Source: Candidatus Baltobacteraceae bacterium (GTDB lineage Bacteria > Vulcanimicrobiota > Vulcanimicrobiia > Vulcanimicrobiales > Vulcanimicrobiaceae). From it: a stretch of DNA of 64,000 nucleotides. The stretch covers positions 282,091 to 346,090 of the forward strand of contig DASXGW010000008.1 of the NCBI GenBank assembly GCA_036488875.1, read 5' to 3'. The first letter of the stretch is position 1. Each line of letters opens with the position of its first letter. The notes under the pieces are model-generated. The model was not told the DNA's origin, did no database searches, and saw only the letters and a program-made list of their open reading frames with translations. A program made the position numbers and the translations under genes. Below, piece by piece: positions 55,520 through 63,819 of the stretch.

Positions 55520-56209
55520 ATGAAGCGCGCGCTGGTCGCTCTAGCCCTCATCCTTGCCGCGGCCGGCGCGACGCCGGCCGAGCTCGATTCGCAGTACGTG
55601 CTGCAGCGCTACGCGGTAGCGATCGAGACGGTGCCCGTTCCCAAGGCGGTCATCTTTACGTATACGGTTTCGCAAGCGGGGCCGAGCAACATCGATCAGC
55701 GGCACGTCGTCTATCGCAACGGATCGCAGGTGCGCGACGAAACGCTTGCGGTCGACGGCGTCGCATTGGTGCATAAAATCGTCAGCTTCGGGCGGCGCGA
55801 GGACCGGTACGACGTGTCGCGCATCGCGCCCAAGGCCGCAGCGTACGAACTGCTCTTCCTGCGTTCGCTCAAAGACGGTCACCACGTCGATTATCAATAC
55901 GCCGCGGCGCCGCTGATCCATGGAGCGGACGCCGTCGTCGACCGCGTGACGATCGACGGACTGAAGTATCTTCCGAAGGACGTGCGTTTCAAGACCGGCA
56001 CGCAGAGCTCGAGCGGTACCGCGCACATTGCGTACGCCCAGTTCGGAAAGTACTGGATGCCGGTGCTGGCCGAAGTCACCGCGGTCGTCAATGGGAAGCC
56101 GGCGCGCGAACGGATCGCCTGGAGCGACTACCGCTTCCCCGATTCGCTTCCGCCCTCGACGTTCGAACCGCCGCGGCCGCTGCCGCACGCCACGCTTCCG
56201 CCGATTTGA
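55520..56209 (+). CDS. Exported protein of unknown function
   Basis: The 229-residue protein begins one base after the alaS stop with a signal peptide ('KRALVALALILAAAGATPAEL'). The mature part is beta-rich ('VIFTYTVSQAGPSN', 'HHVDYQYAAAPLI', 'VTIDGLKYLPKDVRFK'), loosely like LolA/outer-membrane-lipoprotein-sorting folds, but I cannot assign a family. A Pro-rich tail ends the chain. It is real by signal peptide and placement; the function is unknown. The open frame back to 55343 is a shadow of alaS. Confidence 0.6.
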   Translation: MKRALVALALILAAAGATPAELDSQYVLQRYAVAIETVPVPKAVIFTYTVSQAGPSNIDQRHVVYRNGSQVRDETLAVDGVALVHKIVSFGRREDRYDVSRIAPKAAAYELLFLRSLKDGHHVDYQYAAAPLIHGADAVVDRVTIDGLKYLPKDVRFKTGTQSSSGTAHIAYAQFGKYWMPVLAEVTAVVNGKPARERIAWSDYRFPDSLPPSTFEPPRPLPHATLPPI

Positions 56210-56219
56210 CGGCAGGCTC

Positions 56220-57359
56220 GTGCGCGTAAGGCCTGCGGTCCTCGCGGGAGTCGTCGCGGCCGTCATCACCGCCGCACTCTCGCACCTGCGCGCCACGCCG
56301 TACGACAATTACGTTTATCTGGCGCAAGCGTTGCTGCACGGGCACGCGTGGATCGACTTGCCGGGCGCGTGGATCGATGCATTGCGGTACGCCGGACGCT
56401 ATTACGTCATCGAGGCGCCGCTGCCGGCGATTCTGCTGTTGCCCTACGTTGCCGCTGCCGGATTGCAGGCGAATCAAACGGTGCTCTCCGTCGCGCTGTG
56501 CGGCGTCGCGGTCGGTGCGGCGTGGCAGCTCGGCGAGCGCTTCGGATTGTCCCAGGCGAGCAACGCGTGGATCTGCGCGTTTCTGTTAGCCGGAACGGAT
56601 CTGCTGTGGTGTGCGACGTTCGGCGACGTCTGGTTCATCGCGCACGTCAGCGCGGTCGCCTTTACGATGCTGGCGCTTGCGGAGATTGCCGGAAAGCGGC
56701 GCCCGTGGCTCGTGGCGCTGTGGGCGGCGTGCGCGTTCGAGTCGCGCTTCTCGCTGCTGCTCGCCGTGCCCGTCTACTTCGTTCTGCTCGGTGCGCCCAA
56801 GCAGTGGAAGCAAACCGTCGCGCAGTTCGCCGCCGTACTCGTTCCGGTCGCACTGCTGTGGCTATGGTATAACGAGGCGCGCTGGGGAACGTGGAACGAC
56901 ATCGGTTACGTCGCGTGGTACCACCAAGATCAAGCCGGGATGCCGACCGGATCGCCGTTCCGTTTAGAGTATTTGCCGTACCAGCTATGGTCGTTCTTCG
57001 TCCAAGCGCCCAAGCAGCTCACCGACTATCCGGGACTGCAGCCCGATATCTCGGGCGTCGCGTTGACCTGGACGTCGCCGGCGTTGATCCTCGCGTTTTT
57101 CGCGCGCTCGCCGTTTCGCTGGACGATCGCGCTATGGATCCTGACGCTGGCGGCAGCGGCGCCGAACTTCGTGTACTACGTCAACGGATTCGCGCAGTTC
57201 GGGATGCGCCACGCGCTCGACTTCGAACCGTTCCTCGTTGCGCTCATGATGCTCGCAGTACGCGACCGCTTCGCCCGATGGGGCTACGTGCTGGTCGCGT
57301 ACTCGTGCGTCGTGGGACTCTGGGGAATCTGGTTCTGGCAGACCTTTATTCGAACTTAG
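56220..57359 (+). CDS. Multi-pass membrane protein, GT-C glycosyltransferase-like
   Basis: The product has about 379 residues from a GTG at 56220, with roughly nine to ten hydrophobic helices. 'YDNYVYLAQALLHGHAWIDLPGAW' after the first helix resembles the first extracytoplasmic loop of polytopic mannosyl-/arabinosyltransferase-like proteins. The family cannot be fixed; the third GT-C-like protein in this window after those at 1073 and 7507. The stop overlaps the convergent TM2 gene's stop by four bases. Confidence 0.55.
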   Translation: MRVRPAVLAGVVAAVITAALSHLRATPYDNYVYLAQALLHGHAWIDLPGAWIDALRYAGRYYVIEAPLPAILLLPYVAAAGLQANQTVLSVALCGVAVGAAWQLGERFGLSQASNAWICAFLLAGTDLLWCATFGDVWFIAHVSAVAFTMLALAEIAGKRRPWLVALWAACAFESRFSLLLAVPVYFVLLGAPKQWKQTVAQFAAVLVPVALLWLWYNEARWGTWNDIGYVAWYHQDQAGMPTGSPFRLEYLPYQLWSFFVQAPKQLTDYPGLQPDISGVALTWTSPALILAFFARSPFRWTIALWILTLAAAAPNFVYYVNGFAQFGMRHALDFEPFLVALMMLAVRDRFARWGYVLVAYSCVVGLWGIWFWQTFIRT

Positions 57360-57781
57360 ACGCTGCGAAGCGGAACCGGAAGGCCGCCGATGTTCGGCCG
57401 AGTGCGCGCGGCTTGCGGCGGTTGCGGCGGCGCGGGCGGCATTTCGCCGGCATCTGCGTTTTGGTACGCACCGTAACGCAACGCGAGAGCGTACGCGACG
57501 TAATCGTTGTACGTCTCCACTTCGCCCGTGATAGTGAAGCAGCGCACGATCCACATCGGCACGGCGATCAAAGCGCCGATGCCGGTGAACAGTGCGATCG
57601 ACATCAGAATGCCTCGGACGTAGTTCCCGATGTAGTACGATTCGCCGCCGACGACTCCGAGAACGATCGTCAGGACGAGTGCGAGGCTGGGGTCCTTGGC
57701 GTAGCGCTGGTACTCGTAGGCAAACGTTGCTTGCGCTTCGGGGCGCATGCGGAGAGCCAGCATCTGGGCGTACGGTGTCAC
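57356..57781 (-). CDS. TM2-domain-like small membrane protein
   Basis: The product has 141 residues with two hydrophobic segments ('LALVLTIVLGVVGGESYYIGNY' and 'IALFTGIGALIAVPMWIVRCF'-type), separated by a short turn. This is the TM2 pattern in which the first helix ends with a Gly-x-(H/E)-x-(F/Y)-Y-x-G motif (here 'GGESYYIGN'). A Pro/Ala-rich tail follows. It starts at a GTG with GGAGG upstream. The function of TM2 proteins in bacteria is mostly unknown. Confidence 0.7.
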   Translation of the reverse strand: MTPYAQMLALRMRPEAQATFAYEYQRYAKDPSLALVLTIVLGVVGGESYYIGNYVRGILMSIALFTGIGALIAVPMWIVRCFTITGEVETYNDYVAYALALRYGAYQNADAGEMPPAPPQPPQAARTRPNIGGLPVPLRSV

Positions 57782-57813
57782 CTTTTTGATCCTCCGACGC
57801 TAAGTACGCCCCA

Positions 57814-59571
57814 CTATGCGCGGTGTTTCACCGCCGAGAGGTCGTCGTAGGCCGCCCGGATGCCGGCCGGATCGGTGGCCGGGCTTCCGCAGGCGGTTCC
57901 CGCGCAGACGTACGCCGCCGGTCGAGGCTCGTCGGGCAAGCTCTGGTCCGCACCCGACGGTGCGGTACGGATCGACACGAACGGACTGGGCAGGCGGATT
58001 GCCGCCTCGCGGAAGTCACCGGTGCTTTGGGCATCGCCGACGATGCGGACGACGGCCTCGGGGCAGAGATAGCGACGCAGCGCCCGGGCGTACGGCGCCG
58101 CGAAGGGGCCGCCCGCCGCATACGTCCGGGCGAAGAGCGCGAGCGTTTGCTCCGCGGCGTCCCGCCACGACCCGTCGCCGGTAAGGCTCGCGAGCCGCAG
58201 CAGCGACTCGGCAAGCAGCCCGTTATCGACGAGGGGCCGGTCGGCGATGTCGAGGCGGCCGAGCGTTTCGCCGCCGGTCCGGTCGTAGAATCCGCCGTCC
58301 TCGGCGGCGAAGCGCGCCGTCGTTGCACGCGCCAACGCCTCGGCCCGCTCGAGGAAGCGCCGCTCGCCGGACGTTTCGTGCGCGTCGAGCAGCGCGCGCA
58401 AATAGGCGACTTGGTCGGTCAGCAGGCCGCGAACGCGCGGCCTCCCTCCCGGCTCGATGAAGTGATACGCCAGTCCGTCGTCGTCACGCATCGTGTCGTG
58501 AACGTAATCCAGACATTGCAGCGCTTGGGCGAGGATTGCGTCGTCGTCGAGCGCGCGCGCAGTCCACGCCAGCGCGCCGGCAAGTCCGCAGGTCCAGTTC
58601 GTGTAGGACGTGCGATCGACGTACGGAGCGCCGTGCGCGCGGCGTTCCTCCAGCGGCAACGTGTAATACTCCTCGTCGGCATCTTGGCTCCCCGCGAACA
58701 GTCCCGTCTGCGGATCGCGCAAAACGTCGCGAAGATACGAATATGCGGACACGAGCGTCGCGCGGAAGTCGGCCGCGGAACCGAACAGCACGAGCTGCCC
58801 TAGAACGCGCAGCAGTCCGGCGTGATCTTCGGCCATCTTTTCGAAGTGCGGCACCGACCAGTCGCGCGTCGTCGAATAGCGGAAGAACCCACCCTCGACG
58901 TGATCGTACATTCCGCCGCGCGACATGCCCAGCATCGTTTTCGCAACCACCTCGTACAGGCGCTGTTCGCGCGAAAGACGCCATTCCGCGAGCAAGTACT
59001 CGAGCATTTCCGGCTGCGGAAACTTCGGAGCGTCGCCGAAACCGCCGTACTCGTCGTCGTACGATTCGAGCAGCTCCTCGGTGAGACGGACGATCATGCT
59101 TTCGCGCAGATCGTCCCGCGACGAGGGACGATACGTCGCGCGCTGCGAGCGCATCTCGAGCGCCCGCTCGGCGAGCGCACCTTTCTGCTCGGTGTAGAAG
59201 TTCGCGATCTCGTCGAGCGCGCGGCGCATTTGCGCCGGCGGCAGATACGTCGCGCCGGTTAAGGTGGAACCGTCTGGCGACAGAAACGCCGTCGTCGGCC
59301 AACCACCCATGTTGTACCGGGCGTTGACGTCGGGACGGCGGTCGTTGTCGACGCGCACTGGAACGAATCGTTCGTTGATCGCGGCGATGACGCCGGGATC
59401 GGAGTACGACGTTTCGTCCATCACGTGGCACCAGTGACACCACACCGCCGAAATGGACAGCAGAATCGGTTTGTCCTCCGAACGCGCGCGCTCGAAAGCA
59501 TCCGTACCCCAGGGCATCCAGCCGATTTCGCTCGCGCGATTGGGGCGGGGAGAGAATCGAAAGTCATTCAT
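57814..59571 (-). CDS. DUF255 thioredoxin-fold / glycoside-hydrolase-like protein (YyaL/SSP411 family)
   Basis: This 585-residue protein has an N-terminal thioredoxin-like domain of the DUF255 type, with the redox-like motif 'AVWCHWCHVMDETSY' and 'NMGGWPTTAFLSPDG'. An (alpha/alpha)6-barrel follows ('GGFGDAPKFPQPEMLEYLL', 'GMYDHVEGGFFRYSTTRDW', 'PHFEKMAEDHAGLL', 'FAGSQDADEE'). The family is widespread (YyaL, human SPATA20), but its reaction is not established. Family hallmarks are all intact and the length is slightly shorter than usual (about 600-680). The start overlaps the previous gene by eight bases. Confidence 0.9.
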   Translation of the reverse strand: MNDFRFSPRPNRASEIGWMPWGTDAFERARSEDKPILLSISAVWCHWCHVMDETSYSDPGVIAAINERFVPVRVDNDRRPDVNARYNMGGWPTTAFLSPDGSTLTGATYLPPAQMRRALDEIANFYTEQKGALAERALEMRSQRATYRPSSRDDLRESMIVRLTEELLESYDDEYGGFGDAPKFPQPEMLEYLLAEWRLSREQRLYEVVAKTMLGMSRGGMYDHVEGGFFRYSTTRDWSVPHFEKMAEDHAGLLRVLGQLVLFGSAADFRATLVSAYSYLRDVLRDPQTGLFAGSQDADEEYYTLPLEERRAHGAPYVDRTSYTNWTCGLAGALAWTARALDDDAILAQALQCLDYVHDTMRDDDGLAYHFIEPGGRPRVRGLLTDQVAYLRALLDAHETSGERRFLERAEALARATTARFAAEDGGFYDRTGGETLGRLDIADRPLVDNGLLAESLLRLASLTGDGSWRDAAEQTLALFARTYAAGGPFAAPYARALRRYLCPEAVVRIVGDAQSTGDFREAAIRLPSPFVSIRTAPSGADQSLPDEPRPAAYVCAGTACGSPATDPAGIRAAYDDLSAVKHRA

Positions 59572-59845
59572 CGGTATCTGCGTACCCGCGAAGAAATGAA
59601 GTGAGATACAAGAGCGCGATCACCGCGTACACGGAGAGCAGAACGATCCCCGCCGGTTCGGCTCGCAGCGCCAGCGCGATCGCGAAGAAGAAAGCAAACG
59701 CCAGGCTAACCGCTGCATAGCGCCGGTGAGTGCTCGGTACCATTCCGTACAGTTCTGCATCGTAATAACCGCCACGCGAGCGGCTGCGCACAAACGCGAC
59801 TCCGGCGAGGAAGAGTGCGAGCGCCAAACCTCCTATATTCCACAT
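59564..59845 (-). CDS. Small membrane protein of unknown function
   Basis: The 93-residue protein has three hydrophobic segments ('GLALALFLAGVAFV', 'VSLAFAFFFAIALAL', 'GIVLLSVYAVIALLYL'), with an Arg/Tyr-rich loop. No family is recognised. It overlaps the DUF255 gene by eight bases, so the two are probably co-expressed. Confidence 0.55.
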   Translation of the reverse strand: MWNIGGLALALFLAGVAFVRSRSRGGYYDAELYGMVPSTHRRYAAVSLAFAFFFAIALALRAEPAGIVLLSVYAVIALLYLTSFLRGYADTDE

Positions 59846-59886
59846 GTGCGTTTTGTAGCCCCCTTCGGTTGGGAAACACGAATCCC

Positions 59887-60108
59887 ATGGGACAACGAGA
59901 TCCGATTATCGTCGAACGGGATAGCGGCGGCTCCGCGGGGATTGCCGTGCTTGCGATCGTCATCGTCGCAATACTGGTAGCACTCTTCGTGTGGCATCCG
60001 TGGTCAACGTCGACGTCGTCGTCATCCACGACGACCATCACACAACCTGGCGCTCCCAACCAAGGATCGTCCACTCAACAGAAGACAACCGTAACGTCAC
60101 CGACGTAG
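59887..60108 (+). CDS. Small single-pass membrane protein with Ser/Thr-rich tail
   Basis: The 73-residue protein, from the ATG at 59887, has a charged N-terminus, one strong helix ('IAVLAIVIVAILVALFVW') and a low-complexity tail of Ser, Thr, Gln and Pro. No family is recognised. It is followed after 17 bases by another tiny membrane protein. A frame open back to 59815 is possible but less likely, because it would overlap the divergent gene's start. Confidence 0.5.
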   Translation: MGQRDPIIVERDSGGSAGIAVLAIVIVAILVALFVWHPWSTSTSSSSTTTITQPGAPNQGSSTQQKTTVTSPT

Positions 60109-60125
60109 GGAAGGCAGTAACACTT

Positions 60126-60287
60126 ATGGCAGGCATCCTCTGGGCGATCATCGTTATACTCTTCATCGTGTGGCTCATCGGGTTCTTTGCGGTGCATCTC
60201 ACCGGTGGCCTAATCCACATCGCGCTGGCGGTTGCCGTGGTCCTGCTGATCATCAACCTGTTCAGCGGTCGAGGCGCGAGGGTGTAG
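60126..60287 (+). CDS. Lmo0937-family tiny membrane protein
   Basis: The 53-residue protein has two hydrophobic helices ('LWAIIVILFIVWLIGFFAV' and 'IHIALAVAVVLLIINLF') and a short basic C-terminus. This closely matches the lmo0937/DUF5670 family, whose members are about 50 residues long and are often stress-induced. AGGGAAGG upstream of the ATG is a good ribosome-binding site. The function is unknown. Confidence 0.75.
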   Translation: MAGILWAIIVILFIVWLIGFFAVHLTGGLIHIALAVAVVLLIINLFSGRGARV

Positions 60288-60315
60288 CGACGGTAACCCG
60301 TCGAAGACGGCAGTA

Positions 60316-61950
60316 ATGCCGCCATCACCGAAGCAAACTCGAGCGAGCCGGCGTCCCGGCTCGCTCGAAACGTATCACAAGAAGCGCGACTTCGGGATCA
60401 CGTCCGAGCCGCGCGGAAAGAAAGCGGCTGCTTCCAAGCGGCTGAAGTTCGTCGTGCAGATGCACCGCGCGAGCCGCCTGCATTACGACTTCCGGCTCGA
60501 GGCCGACGGCGTACTCGCGTCGTGGGCCGTGCCGAAAGGGCCGACGCTGGCGCCGCTCGATCGCCGGCTCGCGATGCACGTCGAAGACCATCCTATGGAT
60601 TACCGCGATTTCGAGGGCAACATTCCGCAGGGCCAGTATGGTGCCGGCAGCGTGATCGTTTGGGACGAAGGAACGTACTCGCTCGTCGAAGGCGACGATC
60701 CCGCCGAAGAGATCGCCAACGGAAAGATCAAGTTCGTCATGCACGGCGAAAAACTCAAGGGCGAGTTCACGCTCGTCAAGATCAAGCCGCGCGAAAGCGA
60801 GTCCGGCGACCCGTGGCTGCTCTTTAAGGACCGCGACGAGTACGCGGATCCTAAGTACGATCCGGCCGCTCATCCCGAATCGGTCAAGTCGGGAAAGACG
60901 TTGGCCGACGTCGCCCGCGACCCGCGCGCGAAGACGTGGCAATCGAAACCGAGCGCGCGTTCGCGTCACGCCGCCGTTCCAAAACTCGCCGAGCGCACGC
61001 GTCGCGATCCGGTTCCACACCTCAAGGGCGTGATGCTGGCGACGCTCATCGACGAACCGTTCGACGACGACGGCTGGCTTTTCGAAATCAAGTGGGACGG
61101 CTATCGCGCGATCTGCACGATCGACGAAAAAGGAACGTTATCGCTCGTCTCGCGCAACGGCTTGGACATGCTCAAGCGCTTTCCGTGTTTCGCAGAGCTC
61201 AAGGACGCGTTCGGGAGCGTTCCGATCGTCGTCGACGGCGAGATCGTGAGTCTCGACTCGGAGGGCCGCTCGGCGTTTCAGCGTCTTCAGGAGTCGCAAA
61301 AGAAAAATACGGTGCTGACGTATGCGGCCTTCGATCTCATCTACGCCGACGGGCGCGATCTGCGGAAAACGCCGCTGGAAGAGCGCAAGGAGTTGCTCTC
61401 GCGGCTCATCCGCGACGACCAGCTGGTCCTGTTCTCCAAGCATATCGCGGGCAAAGGCAAATCGCTCTTCGCGCAGGCAAAGGCGAAGCAGCTCGAGGGC
61501 ATCGTCGGCAAGAAGCGCGACTCGGTCTATCAAGAACGCCGCAGCCGCGACTGGGTAAAGATCAAAGCGCAGCTCGAGCAGGAGTTCGTCATCGGCGGTT
61601 ACACGGAGCCGCGCGGAAGCCGCAAGGGGTTCGGCGCGTTGCTGCTCGGTGCGTACGACGGCAAGAAGTTCCGCTACGTCGGTCACGTCGGAACGGGATT
61701 CTCTCACAAGTTCTTGCTGGAGCTGCACGCTAAGCTTCGCTCCATCGAGCGCAAGACGTCGCCGTTCGACACGCCGGTCGAGGGCAACGTGAAAGCGCAT
61801 TGGGTCAAGCCCGAGCTCGTCGCCGAGATTCGCTTCGCCGAATGGACGCGCGACTTGCTGTTGCGCCAACCCGCTTTTCTCGGGTTGCGGGTCGATAAAG
61901 CCGCGAGCCAAGTCGTGCTCGAGTTGCCCAAGCATCGGAGCGACGCGTGA
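60316..61950 (+). CDS. ligD: LigD-type protein: 3'-phosphoesterase plus ATP-dependent DNA ligase
   Basis: This 544-residue non-homologous end-joining enzyme has two domains. The 3'-phosphoesterase domain (about 20-190) has 'VQMHRASRLHYDFRLEADGVL' and 'MHVEDHPMDYRDFEG', supplying the His/Asp metal site that heals 3' ends. The ligase domain has the adenylated Lys259 in 'FEIKWDGYRAI', then 'VVDGEIVSLD', 'FDLIYADGRDL' and 'LEGIVGKKRDS', with an OB-fold end 'VGHVGTGFS'. The polymerase domain found in fused LigD is absent and is encoded by the next gene. The ATG start is clear. Confidence 0.93.
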   Translation: MPPSPKQTRASRRPGSLETYHKKRDFGITSEPRGKKAAASKRLKFVVQMHRASRLHYDFRLEADGVLASWAVPKGPTLAPLDRRLAMHVEDHPMDYRDFEGNIPQGQYGAGSVIVWDEGTYSLVEGDDPAEEIANGKIKFVMHGEKLKGEFTLVKIKPRESESGDPWLLFKDRDEYADPKYDPAAHPESVKSGKTLADVARDPRAKTWQSKPSARSRHAAVPKLAERTRRDPVPHLKGVMLATLIDEPFDDDGWLFEIKWDGYRAICTIDEKGTLSLVSRNGLDMLKRFPCFAELKDAFGSVPIVVDGEIVSLDSEGRSAFQRLQESQKKNTVLTYAAFDLIYADGRDLRKTPLEERKELLSRLIRDDQLVLFSKHIAGKGKSLFAQAKAKQLEGIVGKKRDSVYQERRSRDWVKIKAQLEQEFVIGGYTEPRGSRKGFGALLLGAYDGKKFRYVGHVGTGFSHKFLLELHAKLRSIERKTSPFDTPVEGNVKAHWVKPELVAEIRFAEWTRDLLLRQPAFLGLRVDKAASQVVLELPKHRSDA

Positions 61951-62906
61951 GCGCTGCCGAGCGCGTCGCGGTCAAAGTCGGGACGCGCACGCTTTCGCTG
62001 TCGAACCTCGATAAGGTCCTGTGGCCGCGCGACGGCTACACCAAAGGTGAGCTCATCGACTATTACCAGTCCGTAGCGCCGGCGATCTTACCGCACCTCA
62101 AAGAGCGGCCGCTGACCTTGCAGCGCTATCCGAACGGCATCGAGGGCGAATCGTTTTTCGAAAAGCGGCTGCCCAAGGGCGTTCCGGATTGGGTCGATCG
62201 CGTGACGACCACCGGCGCCGAAGGCCGGAAGATTACCTACGTCGTGTGCAACGACGAACCCACGCTCGTCTACGTTGCAAATCTCGCGTCGATCGTGCTG
62301 CACGTATGGACGTCGCACGTCGACACGCTCGACGAGCCGGACTTCGTGTTCTTCGATCTCGATCCGGGCGAGAAGTGTACGCTGCAGAACCTCGCCGGCG
62401 TCACGCTCGCCATGCGCGAGGCGATGCGCGCCATCGGTCTCGACGGCTTGGTCAAGACCTCGGGCGGGATGGGCCTTCACTTTTTCGTTCCGCTGGTCGA
62501 CGGCTATTCGTACGAATCGGTCAAACTGTTTGCCGAGCTGGCGGCGCGCCACGTCGCGCGCGAAACCGATCGCGCCGTGTCGCTCGAGCGCGCGATCAAA
62601 AAGCGCGACCCCCAAGCCGTGTATTTAGATTTCCAGCAGGTCGGTCGCGGTAAGACCTACGTCGTTGCGTACTCCGTACGCGCGCGCGACGGCGCGCCCG
62701 TGTCGATGCCGCTCAAGTGGTCCGAGGTCGAAGCGTTCGCGCGCAAACGCGGCCAAGTCGCCCCGTGGGACGAGTTCGCCAAATACAACATCCGCACGGC
62801 TGGTAAACGGCTGAAGGCCGAAGGGGACCTCTGGGGCGGCACGGCCTGGAAGAAGCAGCGCCTCGAACCCGCCATTGCAAAAGCCCAGAAGCTGTGGGTA
62901 CAATAG
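61947..62906 (+). CDS. LigD-type polymerase/primase domain protein
   Basis: This stand-alone POL domain of 319 residues is an archaeo-eukaryotic-primase-fold polymerase that fills or extends ends during NHEJ. It has 'SNLDKVLWPRDGYTKGELIDYY' and the metal-binding Asp137 and Asp139 in 'FFDLDPGEKC'. 'VKTSGGMGLHFFVPL' holds the nucleotide-binding Ser and His, and 'AVYLDFQQVGRGKT' the third Asp. The GTG start overlaps the preceding stop (GTGA), so the split halves are translationally coupled, and ku follows after six bases. Confidence 0.93.
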   Translation: MSAAERVAVKVGTRTLSLSNLDKVLWPRDGYTKGELIDYYQSVAPAILPHLKERPLTLQRYPNGIEGESFFEKRLPKGVPDWVDRVTTTGAEGRKITYVVCNDEPTLVYVANLASIVLHVWTSHVDTLDEPDFVFFDLDPGEKCTLQNLAGVTLAMREAMRAIGLDGLVKTSGGMGLHFFVPLVDGYSYESVKLFAELAARHVARETDRAVSLERAIKKRDPQAVYLDFQQVGRGKTYVVAYSVRARDGAPVSMPLKWSEVEAFARKRGQVAPWDEFAKYNIRTAGKRLKAEGDLWGGTAWKKQRLEPAIAKAQKLWVQ

Positions 62907-62912
62907 CCATCT

Positions 62913-63746
62913 ATGGCGCATGCAATTTGGTCTGGGGCGATCAACTTCGGTCTGGTTACCATTCCGGTGAAGCTGTTCACCGCGGTGAAAACCGACGAGC
63001 TTTCCTTCAACATGCTGCATAAAAAAGACGAAGGCCGCATCAAATACGAGCGGATCTGCAGCGTCGAAGAAAAGCCGGTTCCGTGGGACGAGATCGTCAA
63101 GGGATACGAGTACGAGAAGGGCGAGTACGTCATTCTCACCGACGAAGATTTCAAGAAGGTCAATCCGGAAGCGACGCAGTCCGTCGACATTCTGGAGTTC
63201 GTCGAGATCGAGAAGATCAATCCCATGTTCTTCGACAAGCCGTACTACCTCGAGCCGACGAAGCAGGGGCGCCACGCCTACGCGCTATTGCGCGAAGCCT
63301 TACAGAAGAGCAATCGCGTCGCGATCGCGCGCGTCGTCATTCGTACCAAAGAGTACATCGCCGCCGTCAAACCAATCGATCACGCCCTCGTGCTCGAGCT
63401 GATGCATTGGGCCGGCGAGATCGTGGAGTCGAGCACGCTCGACCTTCCGGGCGACGAGAAGCTGCCCGAAGCCGAAATGAAGATGGCGAAGATGCTCATC
63501 GACACGATGACCGTCGCCGACTTCGAACCGGAGAAGTTCACCAACAAATACCACGACGAGCTGCTTGCAATGATCGAAGCGCGCGCCGCCGGCAAAGAGC
63601 TGCCCAAACCCAAGAAGGTTTCGAAGCCGTCGAAGGTCGTCAACCTCATGGACGTGCTCGCACAAAGTTTGGAACAGAGCAAAAAGCGTCGCGGTGCTTC
63701 ACAAGAGAAGCCTGCACCGAAACGCAAAAAGAAAACAGCTGCTTAA
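62913..63746 (+). CDS. ku: Ku protein (NHEJ end-binding)
   Basis: This bacterial Ku homodimer subunit of 277 residues threads onto double-strand ends and recruits LigD. It starts 'AIWSGAINFGLVTIPVKLFTA', and the bridge/arm region includes 'YEKGEYVILTDEDFKKV'. The C-terminal segment 'NLMDVLAQSLEQSK' is the conserved dimer/LigD-contact helix, and a Lys-rich tail (final ~20 residues) probably binds DNA. The length is typical. It ends a three-gene NHEJ operon, followed by a terminator. Confidence 0.96.
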   Translation: MAHAIWSGAINFGLVTIPVKLFTAVKTDELSFNMLHKKDEGRIKYERICSVEEKPVPWDEIVKGYEYEKGEYVILTDEDFKKVNPEATQSVDILEFVEIEKINPMFFDKPYYLEPTKQGRHAYALLREALQKSNRVAIARVVIRTKEYIAAVKPIDHALVLELMHWAGEIVESSTLDLPGDEKLPEAEMKMAKMLIDTMTVADFEPEKFTNKYHDELLAMIEARAAGKELPKPKKVSKPSKVVNLMDVLAQSLEQSKKRRGASQEKPAPKRKKKTAA

Positions 63747-63752
63747 ACTCGG

Positions 63753-63812
63753 GGTGTCTTGTCCTCGCTAATTTTCAGGTTAATCGCTCGGACAAGACAC
63801 CGCTCGTTTTTT
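63753..63812 (+). terminator. Intrinsic terminator of the NHEJ operon
   Basis: A perfect 12-bp stem (GGTGTCTTGTCC at 63753-63764, GGACAAGACACC at 63790-63801), with a 25-base loop, is followed by GCTCG and T6 at 63807-63812. It stands seven bases after the ku stop. On the minus strand it lacks a T tract, so it should not stop the convergent AIM24-like gene. Confidence 0.8.
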
Positions 63813-63819
63813 GGGATAG

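Noticed and set aside
53959..55551. Minus-strand frame of 530 codons over alaS
   Set aside because: Antisense to a certain alanyl-tRNA synthetase, with low-complexity Arg/Val/Asp-rich composition and no motifs.
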